Positions 26,461 through 34,765 are shown, counted from the first letter of the stretch. The stretch is 64,000 nucleotides of DNA from Massilia sp. erpn (GCF_024400215.1 NZ_CP053748.1:992001-1056000), one strand, 5' to 3'. The notes: generated by a model from the letters alone, not told the origin. A program made the numbers and translations.

Positions 26461-26499
26461 ACAGATCCGTAATCGCCACTGCCAAGCGAGTTTACACTG

Positions 26500-28257
26500 T
26501 TACAAATCCTTATAGGGAACGATCCGCGCACGCAGCTCCGCCTGTAGTTGTTGCGCCTGTGCCGGAACGGTAGCGCCACGATGTACAGCCGATATTTCTT
26601 GACGGCTGTATCGGCCCGACTTAGATGCGCTTAGCCAATTAAATGAACCAACGCTAAGCAAACTATCATCGCGCAGCAGCCACTTCGAATGCACGTTTCT
26701 GACGAAATGGACTTCGGCGCCTGCCTGTAGCAATTGCGCGTGCGATCCATCGCTGAACAAATCGCCAACACTAGCAGATCTCCTACGCTCTTGGTTAAAG
26801 CCCACGTCAGTGTACACGCGAATAGTTACGCCGCGATCAACCGCTGCACGAATGTGCCAACACAGATTAACGCGGTCAATTCCACTCCTAGTAACCCAGG
26901 GTGACATTATGATTGCCTCACGCCTTGCTGTGCTGATCACCTCAATCAAAAGCTGGTCATGCTCGGATGTTGAACGCACAAGTTCAATTCCTTCGACAAG
27001 ATTGGTTAGGATGCGCTGATGCAGCAACTGCTTATAGGGCGACTCCGGCATACTTTCCCAAAGGTCCATAAAAGCCTTAAGGGCTGCTGCGCGGCCTTCG
27101 ACCCTTCCCATTTTGTGCAGGGTGCATAGGTGCTGCAAAAGGTGATCCGATAAAGGCACAGCCGCCCGGATCATCTGCTGCATCTCAGTTACTCCTCGTT
27201 CAATTTGGAGCAGTGCGCAAACATCAATCCCATCCGGCAACATAGCAAACCGCACCTCCCGCGTTTCGTCTACGAAGGGAAGAATATCGGCAAGGGTAAA
27301 CCATGCCGCCCGAAAACCCGCCTGAGTGCCCGCAAAACAGAAAATGATCTTACTGGCCTTTTTCAGAATAGGTTCCGCGTACTTTATTCGGATACGTCGT
27401 GCATCGCCGCAAGGAACAGCTATCACATTTTCGAATCCGTACTGAGAGAGTGCCAGCACGTCCAAGCAGTCGTGGACGACAATGGCGGTGCCGCTATGTG
27501 CTATTGCTCGACTAGCCTGAGCCCAACCAAAAATTAGCGATGCAGGGGTTGTAAGCGCTGTAGCTGAAGTTCGTAAGCTCTCAGGCACGCCCTTTTTTGC
27601 AGGTTCATGGAATGCTCTTCCCACAAGCCCATGGACCTTCTCTGTCGACTGCATCAAAGGGAAAACTATGCGGTCTCGCAGTTTGTCATAGTAGCGATCG
27701 TTCCTTCCCTGAATAACGAGCCCTGCTTCGGCTGCAGTTTCGCCATAGTCTGATCCAAAAACCGCACGCAATGAATCCCATCCCGTTGGCGCGTAACCAA
27801 GGCGAAACTTCTTAGCCGTTTGGCCTGAAATTCCCTTAGAGCGAAGAAATGCAATGGCTGCTTTGGCAGTTGGTAACTGGCGTTGGTAGAAGTTCGTGGC
27901 TGCTTCCAAAGACGCGGTAACGGCGGCGGCCTCTTCTTCCTTCGCCAATCGAAATCCCCTCTCGTCAATTGGCGGCGGCAATGCGAACTTTTCGCTTATC
28001 CAATGAACCGCCTCAGGGAAGCTCATTTTTCTAAACTTCATGAGAAACCCAATGACTGTTCCATGGGCACCACATCGGAAGCAGTGATAAAAGCGCTTAG
28101 ACTCGCTAACAGTGAAGCCCTCTTTCTCGGACTGCGAATGAAATGGGCACGCTCCAAAATGATTCGCACCGTGCCGCGCCAAGGGAATATCAGCGCCAAT
28201 CACCTTGACGATGCTTACCTGCTGAAGGAGTGTGCCGATATATGCTTGAGAAATCAT
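26500..28257 (-). CDS. DnaG-like CHC2/Toprim protein with degenerate Toprim and C-terminal phospholipase-D (HKD) nuclease domain
   Basis: 585 residues. A CHC2 zinc ribbon is at 37-62 (Cys37, His40, Cys59, Cys62). The DnaG polymerase-like segment follows (RLGYAPTGWDSL at 152-163; RDRIVFP at 194-200). The Toprim domain is at about 255-350, but its catalytic motifs are altered: EGYMDV reads HDCLDV (262-267), DGD reads AGT (309-311), and the last acidic pair keeps Asp345 but not the next Asp. Priming is therefore unlikely. The helicase-binding domain is replaced by a PLD domain (about 430-560) with one intact HKD motif: His523, Lys525, Asp530, then GSFNW at 537-541. Single-HKD enzymes usually dimerise to cut nucleic acids. 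A defence or mobile-element role is inferred. Confidence 0.88.
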   Translation of the reverse strand: MISQAYIGTLLQQVSIVKVIGADIPLARHGANHFGACPFHSQSEKEGFTVSESKRFYHCFRCGAHGTVIGFLMKFRKMSFPEAVHWISEKFALPPPIDERGFRLAKEEEAAAVTASLEAATNFYQRQLPTAKAAIAFLRSKGISGQTAKKFRLGYAPTGWDSLRAVFGSDYGETAAEAGLVIQGRNDRYYDKLRDRIVFPLMQSTEKVHGLVGRAFHEPAKKGVPESLRTSATALTTPASLIFGWAQASRAIAHSGTAIVVHDCLDVLALSQYGFENVIAVPCGDARRIRIKYAEPILKKASKIIFCFAGTQAGFRAAWFTLADILPFVDETREVRFAMLPDGIDVCALLQIERGVTEMQQMIRAAVPLSDHLLQHLCTLHKMGRVEGRAAALKAFMDLWESMPESPYKQLLHQRILTNLVEGIELVRSTSEHDQLLIEVISTARREAIIMSPWVTRSGIDRVNLCWHIRAAVDRGVTIRVYTDVGFNQERRRSASVGDLFSDGSHAQLLQAGAEVHFVRNVHSKWLLRDDSLLSVGSFNWLSASKSGRYSRQEISAVHRGATVPAQAQQLQAELRARIVPYKDL

Positions 28258-28557
28258 TCTGAATGCGCCAATTTTAGAAGGCGGTATCTTTTGAAAGCTT
28301 GCGACTCACATTGGAGAGCTGAATTGTACTGCGTTAGACGCTGGAAAACGCTGGCTTATCATATTGCAAAATCGCAAGTTTTAAATCCGATCAGCAACTA
28401 GTCACTCCTAATCTTCCGATGGAGGTACTCACTGAACCAAGCTGTCCTGCGTCATTACGTCTAAGAGTTTCAGCGGCCATATGTTGCTCAACCCAGGTGA
28501 GTGAATGGATATTCTTATCAGCAGGTGAGATGGTAGGGCAATGGAACGAAACGCGGC

Positions 28558-28843
28558 CATCAGCGCCTGCTGGACCTGAATGACTCGATTCTCGACCAGG
28601 GTGACGTCTACTAGATCAAGATCGAGGCACGGTCGATTGCAGTCTCCGAACAGATGCCGCACGGTATCCGTTATTCACTGACGCTGCACGAACACTATGG
28701 CAAGCGCATCCTTGGTTACGACAATGCCCATACGGGTAAAGCCACCCAAGAAGTTCAAGTATGTGGGCCGTATCCTGGCCCACGACCACAAGCATCGGCA
28801 CATTTCCGACCAGGGTGTTCCGTATGAATTCATCGCCGCATAA
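28558..28843 (+). pseudogene. Broken TumE-type (DUF6516) toxin gene remnant
   Basis: Two frames joined by a one-base shift near 28731-28736 give a TumE-like sequence: LNDSILDQGDVY, a TAG stop at 28612-28614, then IKIEARSIAVSEQMPHGIRY, KRILGYDNAH, and in the next frame VKPPKKFKYVGRILAHDHKH and GVPYEFIAA before a stop at 28841. The GYDN and DHKHRH phrases are typical of TumE-family toxins of TumE/TumA modules. With an in-frame stop, a frameshift and a shortened end, it is not functional. No TumA antitoxin was recognised beside it. The rest of 28258-29031 holds no gene I can support. Confidence 0.7.
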
Positions 28844-29031
28844 GTCATCGTTCTGGGCGGGCAAGCCGGTCTTGGCTGAACGCGCAGGTGGCCGAAACGC
28901 TGCATCTGCCATGTTCCCGTAATTAATCCCTGGAAATCGTAAAGTGCCGGGATTTTTGGCCTACTATGGCAATAGGCTTTAGCAGGCGCGGCCAGTGTGC
29001 CGCTTTCCAACCACCGGTATTGGAGGATGTG

Positions 29032-29448
29032 ATGGGACTACTTGATCAACTGGCAGGCCAGGTGCTGGGTTCGCTCGGTTCGCAGCAGCAAGATCCGGTG
29101 CCGCAGGGGGATTTGCTGAACAGTGTGATGGGCTTAATTAACCAGGCGGGCGGTTTGCCTGGCTTGCTGCAAAAGCTGCAGTCCAGCGGCTTGAGCGACC
29201 AGGTCGCGTCCTGGGTCGGCACGGGCGAGAACCAGCCGGTGTCCGGCGACCAGATCCGCGATGCGCTGGGCGCGGACAATATCGCGCAGATCGCGCAGCA
29301 GGCGGGACTGCAGTCTGAGCATGCCTCGACCGGCCTGGCCCAGCTGCTGCCGCAGATTATCGACACGCTCACGCCCGATGGCCAGGTGCCGCAGAACGAA
29401 CTGTTGACGCAGGGGCTGAGCCTGCTGCGCGGCAAACTCCTCGGCTGA
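29032..29448 (+). CDS. YidB-like DUF937 protein
   Basis: 138 residues from the ATG at 29032, with GGAGG nearby upstream. The composition is Gln/Gly/Leu-rich, with the DUF937/YidB pattern: MGLLDQLAGQVLGSLG, LLQKLQSSGLSDQVASWVG and LPQIIDTLTPDGQVP. These small helical proteins are common in proteobacteria and of unknown function. GC-rich codon use returns here, marking the right flank of the island. Confidence 0.88.
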   Translation: MGLLDQLAGQVLGSLGSQQQDPVPQGDLLNSVMGLINQAGGLPGLLQKLQSSGLSDQVASWVGTGENQPVSGDQIRDALGADNIAQIAQQAGLQSEHASTGLAQLLPQIIDTLTPDGQVPQNELLTQGLSLLRGKLLG

Positions 29449-29493
29449 GCATCTCCGGCGCGGCTGGCGCCTGGGCCGGGCCGCGCGAAACGC

Positions 29494-30159
29494 TTAGGCG
29501 CGCGCCGGACGGCGTTCCGCGTGCAGCGCGTCGAGTTCGGCGCGCAGTGCCTTAACCTCGGCGGAGAAATTGTCGCGCGCGGTGGTGGCGCCCACCAGTT
29601 CCATTTCGGCCGCCAGGCGAGCATCGGATTCGGCAGCCAGCGCGGCCACATTGCGTTCGATCTGGGCGCGCAAATCGTTCAGTTGACGGTCCTTGCCGTC
29701 GATGGCCAGCTGGTCCTTGGCTTTGCCGACCAGGGCGTCGGACGCAACCTGGCGCGCATCGCGCAGCTCGGTTGTCAGGCGCCGGACTTCCTCATCGCGC
29801 GCAGCAACCACAGCCTGCGCTTCCTCGCGTTCGGCTTCGCTTTGCTGGCCCGATTCCAGCAGCGCCTGCAGGTCGCTGTCGGACTGGGCCAATGCGTCGC
29901 GCGCGCTGGCGCCGGCTTCTTCCGCATATTGCAAGGCCCAGTTACCGAGGGCAGCCAGCAGCGCCGGCGGCAGTTCCGCCTTGGGCGCTTCCGGTTGGGC
30001 ACGACTGGCGCGCCAGGCGCGCAGATGCGGGTGGATGGCGATGGGCGAGGCAGCGTCCAGAACTCCGCTCACGGCTTCGATCGTGACCTGCTGGCCTTCG
30101 CTTTCCAGGCCATTGGCTGCCGCTGCAACCTGCTCGAAAGTGAGTTCTTGACTTGCCAT
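29494..30159 (-). CDS. KfrA-like DNA-binding coiled-coil protein
   Basis: 221 residues from the ATG at 30159 (GGAGACAGC upstream). The N-terminal 110 residues match the KfrA DNA-binding domain (ELTFEQVAAAANGLESEGQQ, then VSGVLDAASP). Residues 110-215 form a long coiled coil rich in Ala, Glu and Arg. KfrA of plasmids is an autoregulator that forms filaments linked to partitioning; chromosomal copies like this one are unexplained. Confidence 0.82.
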   Translation of the reverse strand: MASQELTFEQVAAAANGLESEGQQVTIEAVSGVLDAASPIAIHPHLRAWRASRAQPEAPKAELPPALLAALGNWALQYAEEAGASARDALAQSDSDLQALLESGQQSEAEREEAQAVVAARDEEVRRLTTELRDARQVASDALVGKAKDQLAIDGKDRQLNDLRAQIERNVAALAAESDARLAAEMELVGATTARDNFSAEVKALRAELDALHAERRPARA

Positions 30160-30280
30160 TGCTGTCTCCGATAAGGATGGGGTTATCATTGTTGCCAGTT
30201 TCGATTACGGGCAGCGAAACGCAATACGATACAGGATGACCTTGCCCGACAGCAAGTGCTTAAGAGGCTACCTCAAAGCC

Positions 30281-30817
30281 TTACCACATCAGATCGTCGG
30301 GAATCTGGTAGGCCGCGTATGGATCGTCCTCATCCACTTCCGTGCTGGCTTTTTTCACCTGCACCACCAGCGTGGCATCGCGCTCGGCGATCTTCTCGGC
30401 GATGACTTTCGGCACCAGCTCATAATTCTCGCCAAGGCAGACGATGGCCAGGCGGCCCGCGATCAAATGGGCCTGCACTTCGGCCGACACGTGGATGCGT
30501 TCGATCTTGGTGCCATAGGTGAAGTTGTAGGCGATATCGCCCTTGCCCTTGTTCTGGCGGTTCTTTTCCACCATTTGCACGATCTGCGCCATGATGGCTT
30601 TCTGGTTGGCGGCGGCGTCGCGCTGGGCGTTCATTTCGCGCGCGCGCTCGGCGTTCTTGCGCTGCATTTCCTGGGCCGCCAGGCGCGCCTCGTCCACGCT
30701 CTGGGTGCCGGTCTGGCGCTCGACCTTGCGCTGCTTGGTCTTGTCCTGGTTGATCTTCTGGGCTTTTTTCTTGTCGGCCAGGCCAGCCTTCATTAGCTGC
30801 TCTTGCAGGGAAACCAT
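30281..30817 (-). CDS. DUF2058 (YaiL-like) protein
   Basis: 178 residues from the ATG at 30817, preceded by GGAG. The N-terminal half is a highly charged helix (SLQEQLMKAGLADKKKAQK and following KxxR/K clusters). The C-terminal half is a small beta domain (DIAYNFTYGTKIERIHV, then LAIVCLGENYELVP). The family co-purifies with nucleic acids in some reports and is described as a nucleoprotein or polynucleotide-associated enzyme; the activity is uncertain. Confidence 0.88.
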   Translation of the reverse strand: MVSLQEQLMKAGLADKKKAQKINQDKTKQRKVERQTGTQSVDEARLAAQEMQRKNAERAREMNAQRDAAANQKAIMAQIVQMVEKNRQNKGKGDIAYNFTYGTKIERIHVSAEVQAHLIAGRLAIVCLGENYELVPKVIAEKIAERDATLVVQVKKASTEVDEDDPYAAYQIPDDLMW

Positions 30818-30997
30818 GTTTCTAACTCCGTGTGTAGGAAAGCGCCAGCGACGGCGCAAAAGCGCAAGCATAGCAAACCCGGCCGGCGCGGCGAACCTTC
30901 ACATCATCTAAAGATTGCCGGATTGACATTCCAAACCACGCAATTACACTGCATCGACCAAGCGGTGACAGCCTTCCCATCCTACCGGAGCACGGCA

Positions 30998-31699
30998 ATG
31001 AATACAGCGATCGAGCGTGGTTTGCGCACTTACTTTTATCTCGGCATGGGCCTGCTGGTGCTGGCCGTCGTGCTGCTCGGCTTCCTGCCGCGGCTGGACA
31101 AGGGCCTGCTTCACCCCGAACCGCCGCCACCCGCTATCCTCTACATCCACTCAGCCGTGTTCAGCGCCTGGGTCGTCATCCTGATCGCGCAATCGCTGCT
31201 GGCGCGCAGCGCCAATGTGCGCCTGCACCGGCGCCTGGGCTGGAGCGGCGTGGCGGTGGGCGCGGTACTGCCCTTCCTCGGCATTGCCACCGCCCTCGTC
31301 ATGCAGAAGTGGCGCGCGGCGCAAGGGCCAGGAAATCCAGCCTTTCTCGCCGTCTCCTTCAACGATATGCTCAGCTTCGGCATCACCTTCGCGCTGGCCA
31401 TCTACTGGCGCAAGCGCATCGAATACCACCGCCGCCTGATGGTGATGGCGACCTGCTGCCTGACCGTGGCCGCCATCGCGCGCTTCCCGGCGGGCTGGGT
31501 GCCGGCCGGCTGGTGGTATGCCGGTGTCGACCTGCTCATCATCCTCGGGGTGGCGCGCGACTGGCTGGTGCAAAAACGCGTGCACGAAGTTTACCGCTAT
31601 GGCCTGCCCTGCCTGGTCGTGGGCCAGCTCGCGGCCATGTACCTGTTCCTGCAAGCGCCGCCGGCCTGGATGAGCTTTACCAGCAGCCTGGTGGCCTAG
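30998..31699 (+). CDS. Integral membrane protein of unknown function
   Basis: 233 residues from the ATG at 30998 (GGAG upstream). About six hydrophobic segments are visible, for example LVLAVVLLGFLP, AVFSAWVVILIAQSLL and GVAVGAVLPFLGIATALV. A conserved-looking loop LHRRLGWSG lies between helices 2 and 3, and WRKRIEYHRRLMVMA is another basic loop; the paired histidines could bind haem or metal, but this is not established. Its stop overlaps the convergent GNAT gene by four bases. Confidence 0.7.
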   Translation: MNTAIERGLRTYFYLGMGLLVLAVVLLGFLPRLDKGLLHPEPPPPAILYIHSAVFSAWVVILIAQSLLARSANVRLHRRLGWSGVAVGAVLPFLGIATALVMQKWRAAQGPGNPAFLAVSFNDMLSFGITFALAIYWRKRIEYHRRLMVMATCCLTVAAIARFPAGWVPAGWWYAGVDLLIILGVARDWLVQKRVHEVYRYGLPCLVVGQLAAMYLFLQAPPAWMSFTSSLVA

Positions 31700-32547
31700 C
31701 CGAGCTCCATGCTGGCGATGCCGTACTGCAGCGCCAGCTCCAGCGGCGGTTCCGCGCCGGCGTACATGCGCGCCGCCTCGAACACCGGTTGCAGCCGGTG
31801 GCGCGCCGCCAGCGCCACGGCGGCCGGATTGGCCTCCGGCACGTCGATAAAGATCGGCATGTCCGGCGCCACCTGGCCTTGCAGCGCGAGGAAGAGCTGC
31901 TCGGCCAGCTCCGGCGTGTCGGCGAACAGCGGCGCGATCTTGTAGCCGTTGCGGCAGGGACGCAGCACCGCATAGCCGCGCAATCCCTGCGGGCCGAAAC
32001 TGCCGACCGCCTTGTGCTGCGGCTGGCTCAGCCAGGCTTGCAGGAAGCGCTGGCGCTCCCCGCCAAAGCAGGCGCGGTCGTAGCGGCTGACCGCCGCCAG
32101 GTCTTGCGCCGACAGGCGGACAATCTCTTCGGCCGCCAGCGCTTCACCGCTGCCGCGTCCTTCATGACGCGCATGGCGGTAGGCGGCGCGAAAGCCCGAG
32201 CGCGCATAATTGCCCTGCTGCGCCACCACGCCATCGAGGCCGATATTGCAGCCATCGAGCCGCGCCATGGCGGCCTGCCACAGCGCCAGCCCATGGCCCA
32301 GACCGCGATAGGCGGGCTTGACGAGATACAGGCCGATAAAACCGAAATTGCCGCCATAGCGCACGCAGGAAATGCCGGCCACGGCTTCGCCCCGCAGCTC
32401 GCCGATCAGGAAGCCGCCCGCGTCGGCCGCGTGGAAACAGGCGGCGTCGTGCAGGCCGGGATTCCAGCCTTCGGCAGCGGCCCAGCCCAGCACGATGTCC
32501 AGCTCGGCCGCCTCGATTTGCCGGATGTTCAGGGATTTTTCCTGCAT
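31696..32547 (-). CDS. GNAT-family N-acetyltransferase with a second acetyltransferase-like domain
   Basis: 283 residues from the ATG at 32547, preceded by GGAGG (an ATG 12 bases upstream is less well placed). The N-terminal domain has GNAT motif A, FIGLYLVKPAYRGLGHGLAL, for acetyl-CoA binding. Residues 140-283 form the C-terminal extension seen in tandem-domain GNAT proteins (VSRYDRACFGGERQRFLQ, then GYAVLRPCRNGYKIAPL). The substrate is probably a small amine or antibiotic-like compound, but nothing here defines it. Confidence 0.85.
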   Translation of the reverse strand: MQEKSLNIRQIEAAELDIVLGWAAAEGWNPGLHDAACFHAADAGGFLIGELRGEAVAGISCVRYGGNFGFIGLYLVKPAYRGLGHGLALWQAAMARLDGCNIGLDGVVAQQGNYARSGFRAAYRHARHEGRGSGEALAAEEIVRLSAQDLAAVSRYDRACFGGERQRFLQAWLSQPQHKAVGSFGPQGLRGYAVLRPCRNGYKIAPLFADTPELAEQLFLALQGQVAPDMPIFIDVPEANPAAVALAARHRLQPVFEAARMYAGAEPPLELALQYGIASMELG

Positions 32548-32665
32548 GAAGTCCTCCATTCCTGATCGTAAGAAAAGTGGCTTGCAATCTGCTTGACATC
32601 GCCTGCCGCCGTATTAGGCTGAGTTGACCGGCTGGCGTCGGCTGGCCGCCTACAGGAGGGATGCC

Positions 32666-33109
32666 ATGAACATACAAGAAAATAAAAAACTGGTAATGGA
32701 AGGCTACCAGTTATTTCAGGCCGGCGATATCCGCGCCCTGCTCAACCGCTATCACGACGATGCGGAATGGGTCGGGCCGGAATCCGACTACCTGCCCTTT
32801 GCCGGCTGCTTCCACGGCAAGCAGGGCATTGCCCAGTTCTTCATGAAGCTCGACGCCACCGTGCAGGCGCTGCGCTTCGAGCCGAAAGAAATCATCGCCG
32901 AAGGCGATACCGTGATCGTCATGGGGGAATCAAGCTGGCTGGCCAAATCGACCGGTATCAGCTATGACAATCCCTGGGTCCATGTGTTCAAGATCCGTGA
33001 CGGCAAAGTGGCCCGCTTCCAGGGCTATTGGGACACCTCGCCGGCCGAACACGCCCTGCATCCGGCCATGACCGGGGAACAGGCGGGCGCCAAGCCGCTG
33101 CACCACTAA
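32666..33109 (+). CDS. NTF2-like (SnoaL-type) protein
   Basis: 147 residues from the ATG at 32666, with AGGAGGG seven bases upstream. The cone-shaped NTF2 fold pattern is clear: an N-terminal helix (VMEGYQLFQAGDIRALLNRY), then HDDAEWVGP, HGKQGIAQFF, VIVMGESSW and the last strands VHVFKIRDGKVARFQGYWD. Members bind or transform small hydrophobic ligands. It stands alone between two minus-strand genes. Confidence 0.87.
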   Translation: MNIQENKKLVMEGYQLFQAGDIRALLNRYHDDAEWVGPESDYLPFAGCFHGKQGIAQFFMKLDATVQALRFEPKEIIAEGDTVIVMGESSWLAKSTGISYDNPWVHVFKIRDGKVARFQGYWDTSPAEHALHPAMTGEQAGAKPLHH

Positions 33110-33137
33110 GTCTGCGACACCGGCCCGGCGCAACGCA

Positions 33138-33803
33138 TCAGGCGCCGCCGGGCATTCCTCCCGCGCCGCATTGCAAGGGCGCCATAAAGCCATGCAGCAG
33201 ATGGGCCATCAACTCGTCCTCCGGAAAGGCGGGCGCCACATGCCATAACGATTGCGGGTCCAGCATATACACCTCGATGGCGCAAGCCAGTTGCAGCACG
33301 CCAAAGCGCAGCGCCGCCGCAGGCGCGGGATGGCTGATTTCTCCCGCATGGCGCAGCAGCAGCTCCACGATGCATTCGACATTTGCGCGCAGCAGGCGGC
33401 GCGCCTCGGCCACGAAAACGTGGTCGCTGTCGTTCTCGATAAAGCGGGTCAGCGCGCGCAGCAGTTGCGGGTGCTGGCGGTATTGCGCGAACAGCAGCGC
33501 CAGCAGCTCGCGCGCCGTGGCGGCCAGGGTGGCGCCCGGCATCAGCAGCGCCAGCTCGGCGCGGCGACTCTCGTTGCTCCGGTCCAGCACATGCAAAAAA
33601 GCGGCACGCAGCAAGGCATTCTTGTCAGCGTAGCGGCGGTAGACGCTGGCCGGGGCCACGCCCGCCAGCGCAGCGATGCGGGGGATCACGGCGCCATCGA
33701 GTCCGGCATCGTCGAGCACGGCAATGGTCGCTTCAAGCAGGCGGGTGGCGGTGGCGCGGCTGCGCTCCTGACGGGCGGCGGGGATGGGAATTTCTTTGGG
33801 CAT
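33138..33803 (-). CDS. TetR/AcrR-family regulator
   Basis: 221 residues from the ATG at 33803. The N-terminal HTH is typical (RATATRLLEATIAVLDDAGL, then IPRIAALAGVAPASVYRRYA), followed by a helical ligand-binding domain. It is divergent from the CPBP protease gene, and an operator-like palindrome lies between them, so it probably represses that gene and itself. Confidence 0.9.
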   Translation of the reverse strand: MPKEIPIPAARQERSRATATRLLEATIAVLDDAGLDGAVIPRIAALAGVAPASVYRRYADKNALLRAAFLHVLDRSNESRRAELALLMPGATLAATARELLALLFAQYRQHPQLLRALTRFIENDSDHVFVAEARRLLRANVECIVELLLRHAGEISHPAPAAALRFGVLQLACAIEVYMLDPQSLWHVAPAFPEDELMAHLLHGFMAPLQCGAGGMPGGA

Positions 33804-33839
33804 GGCCCAGTATAGACTTTTTTCCATTTCTATGCGAAA

Positions 33840-33858
33840 GTGAATTCACATTCACATA
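33840..33858. promoter_or_regulatory. Candidate TetR operator between regulator and CPBP gene
   Basis: GTGAATTCAC is a perfect 10-bp palindrome (33840-33849), extended by a second TTCACAT copy. It sits 23 bases before the CPBP start codon and 37 after the TetR start, the expected place for autoregulation. Confidence 0.5.
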
Positions 33859-33871
33859 TAGGAAAACTGCC

Positions 33872-34678
33872 ATGCATCTTGCCGAACTCGCGCCCGCGCT
33901 TCTGCAGTGGGTTTTCGTGATTGCCGTGCTGGTGCTGGCGGCCTGGGAACAGCCGGGCGCGCGCCGCCTGAAACGCTTCAGCAGTTCGGCGGCGCGCCTG
34001 GCCATGGCACGCAGCGGCATCGTCGTGTGGTGGCTGCTGACGCTGGCAGCCCTGGCCCTGGCCTGGCCGCTCGACCTGTTCCATCTGCCGCCGGCGCGCA
34101 GCGGCCTGGGCTGGTTATGGGACAGTTCCTGGGCGCGCGCGCTGGCCACCGCCGTCCTGCTGCTGTATTTTGGGCTGGCGCTGGCGCCCGCCCTGCAATG
34201 CCGCTTCCACCCACGCCTGCGGCTGAAATATGCGGCAGCGGTGAACTACCTGCACTTCCTGCTGCCCGTCTCGGCCCAGGAACGGCGCTGGTGGCTGCTG
34301 CTCAGCCTGACCGCCGGCGTGTGCGAGGAACTGATGTTCCGCGGCTTCCTGCTGCACTTTCTGACGGGGCAGATGGCCGGCGGCCTGTCCCTGCATCTGG
34401 CGGGCGCCTGGCTGCTGATCTCGCTGGCGTTCGGACTCGGCCACGCCTACCAGGGCGTGGCCGGCGTGCTGCGCACCGCGCTGGCGGGACTGATGTTCGG
34501 GCTGCTAACCCTGCTCTCGGGCAGCCTGCTGCTGCCCATGCTGCTACATGTGCTGGTCGATGCGGCCGTGCTGTGGGTCTATCATCCGCAACAGGACCAT
34601 CCCCAGGCGGCCGCGCGCCTGATCGCCGGCTGCGATCCGCGCCAGGCCCACGCACAGGAGGAAATGCCGGCCGCCTAG
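33872..34678 (+). CDS. CPBP-family intramembrane glutamic endopeptidase
   Basis: 268 residues with about seven membrane segments. The CPBP (Abi) motifs are complete: EExxxR at 152-157 (CEELMFRG), a histidine in FGLGHAYQG (His191), and HVLVDAA in the last helix. These enzymes cleave within membranes; relatives process prenylated proteins, peptides or bacteriocin-related factors. It is regulated with the divergent TetR gene. Substrate unknown. Confidence 0.88.
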   Translation: MHLAELAPALLQWVFVIAVLVLAAWEQPGARRLKRFSSSAARLAMARSGIVVWWLLTLAALALAWPLDLFHLPPARSGLGWLWDSSWARALATAVLLLYFGLALAPALQCRFHPRLRLKYAAAVNYLHFLLPVSAQERRWWLLLSLTAGVCEELMFRGFLLHFLTGQMAGGLSLHLAGAWLLISLAFGLGHAYQGVAGVLRTALAGLMFGLLTLLSGSLLLPMLLHVLVDAAVLWVYHPQQDHPQAAARLIAGCDPRQAHAQEEMPAA

Positions 34679-34689
34679 TCTCCAGTCAT

Positions 34690-34745
34690 TTGGTATTGAA
34701 TTGGTTTTATTGTTATCAAATTGGTATATGATTGGTACATAATAA
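34690..34745 (+). promoter_or_regulatory. Helically phased TTGGTAT direct repeats upstream of the erythromycin-esterase-like gene
   Basis: Five TTGGTAT-like heptamers start at 34690 (TTGGTAT), 34701 (TTGGTTT), 34710 (TTGTTAT), 34721 (TTGGTAT) and 34732 (TTGGTAC), close to one helical turn apart. The run ends at a -10-like CATAAT (34737-34742). Heptamers at 11-bp spacing are the layout bound by OmpR/PhoB-type response regulators; the sequence itself was not matched to a known regulator. Confidence 0.6.
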
Positions 34746-34765
34746 TCTTTACCACGGAGACCTCC

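Larger units (their letters stand above)
25100..28960. mobile_element. AT-rich genomic island downstream of tRNA-Phe (boundaries approximate)
   Basis: From about 25.1 to 28.9 kb the DNA is clearly less GC-rich than either flank, with A/T-ending codons in both genes. It contains two genes of accessory type and a broken toxin gene. It begins right after tRNA-Phe and ends before the GC-rich YidB gene. No integrase, transposase or right-hand tRNA repeat was found, so it may be a decayed integrative element or a hotspot cargo. The first 350 bp hold no gene: only unassigned sequence and the palindrome at 25367-25390. Confidence 0.65.

Noticed and set aside
26500..28257. Housekeeping DNA primase DnaG
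   Set aside because: Catalytic Toprim acids are replaced, the helicase-binding domain is missing, and it lies in an AT-rich island without rpoD or rpsU neighbours.
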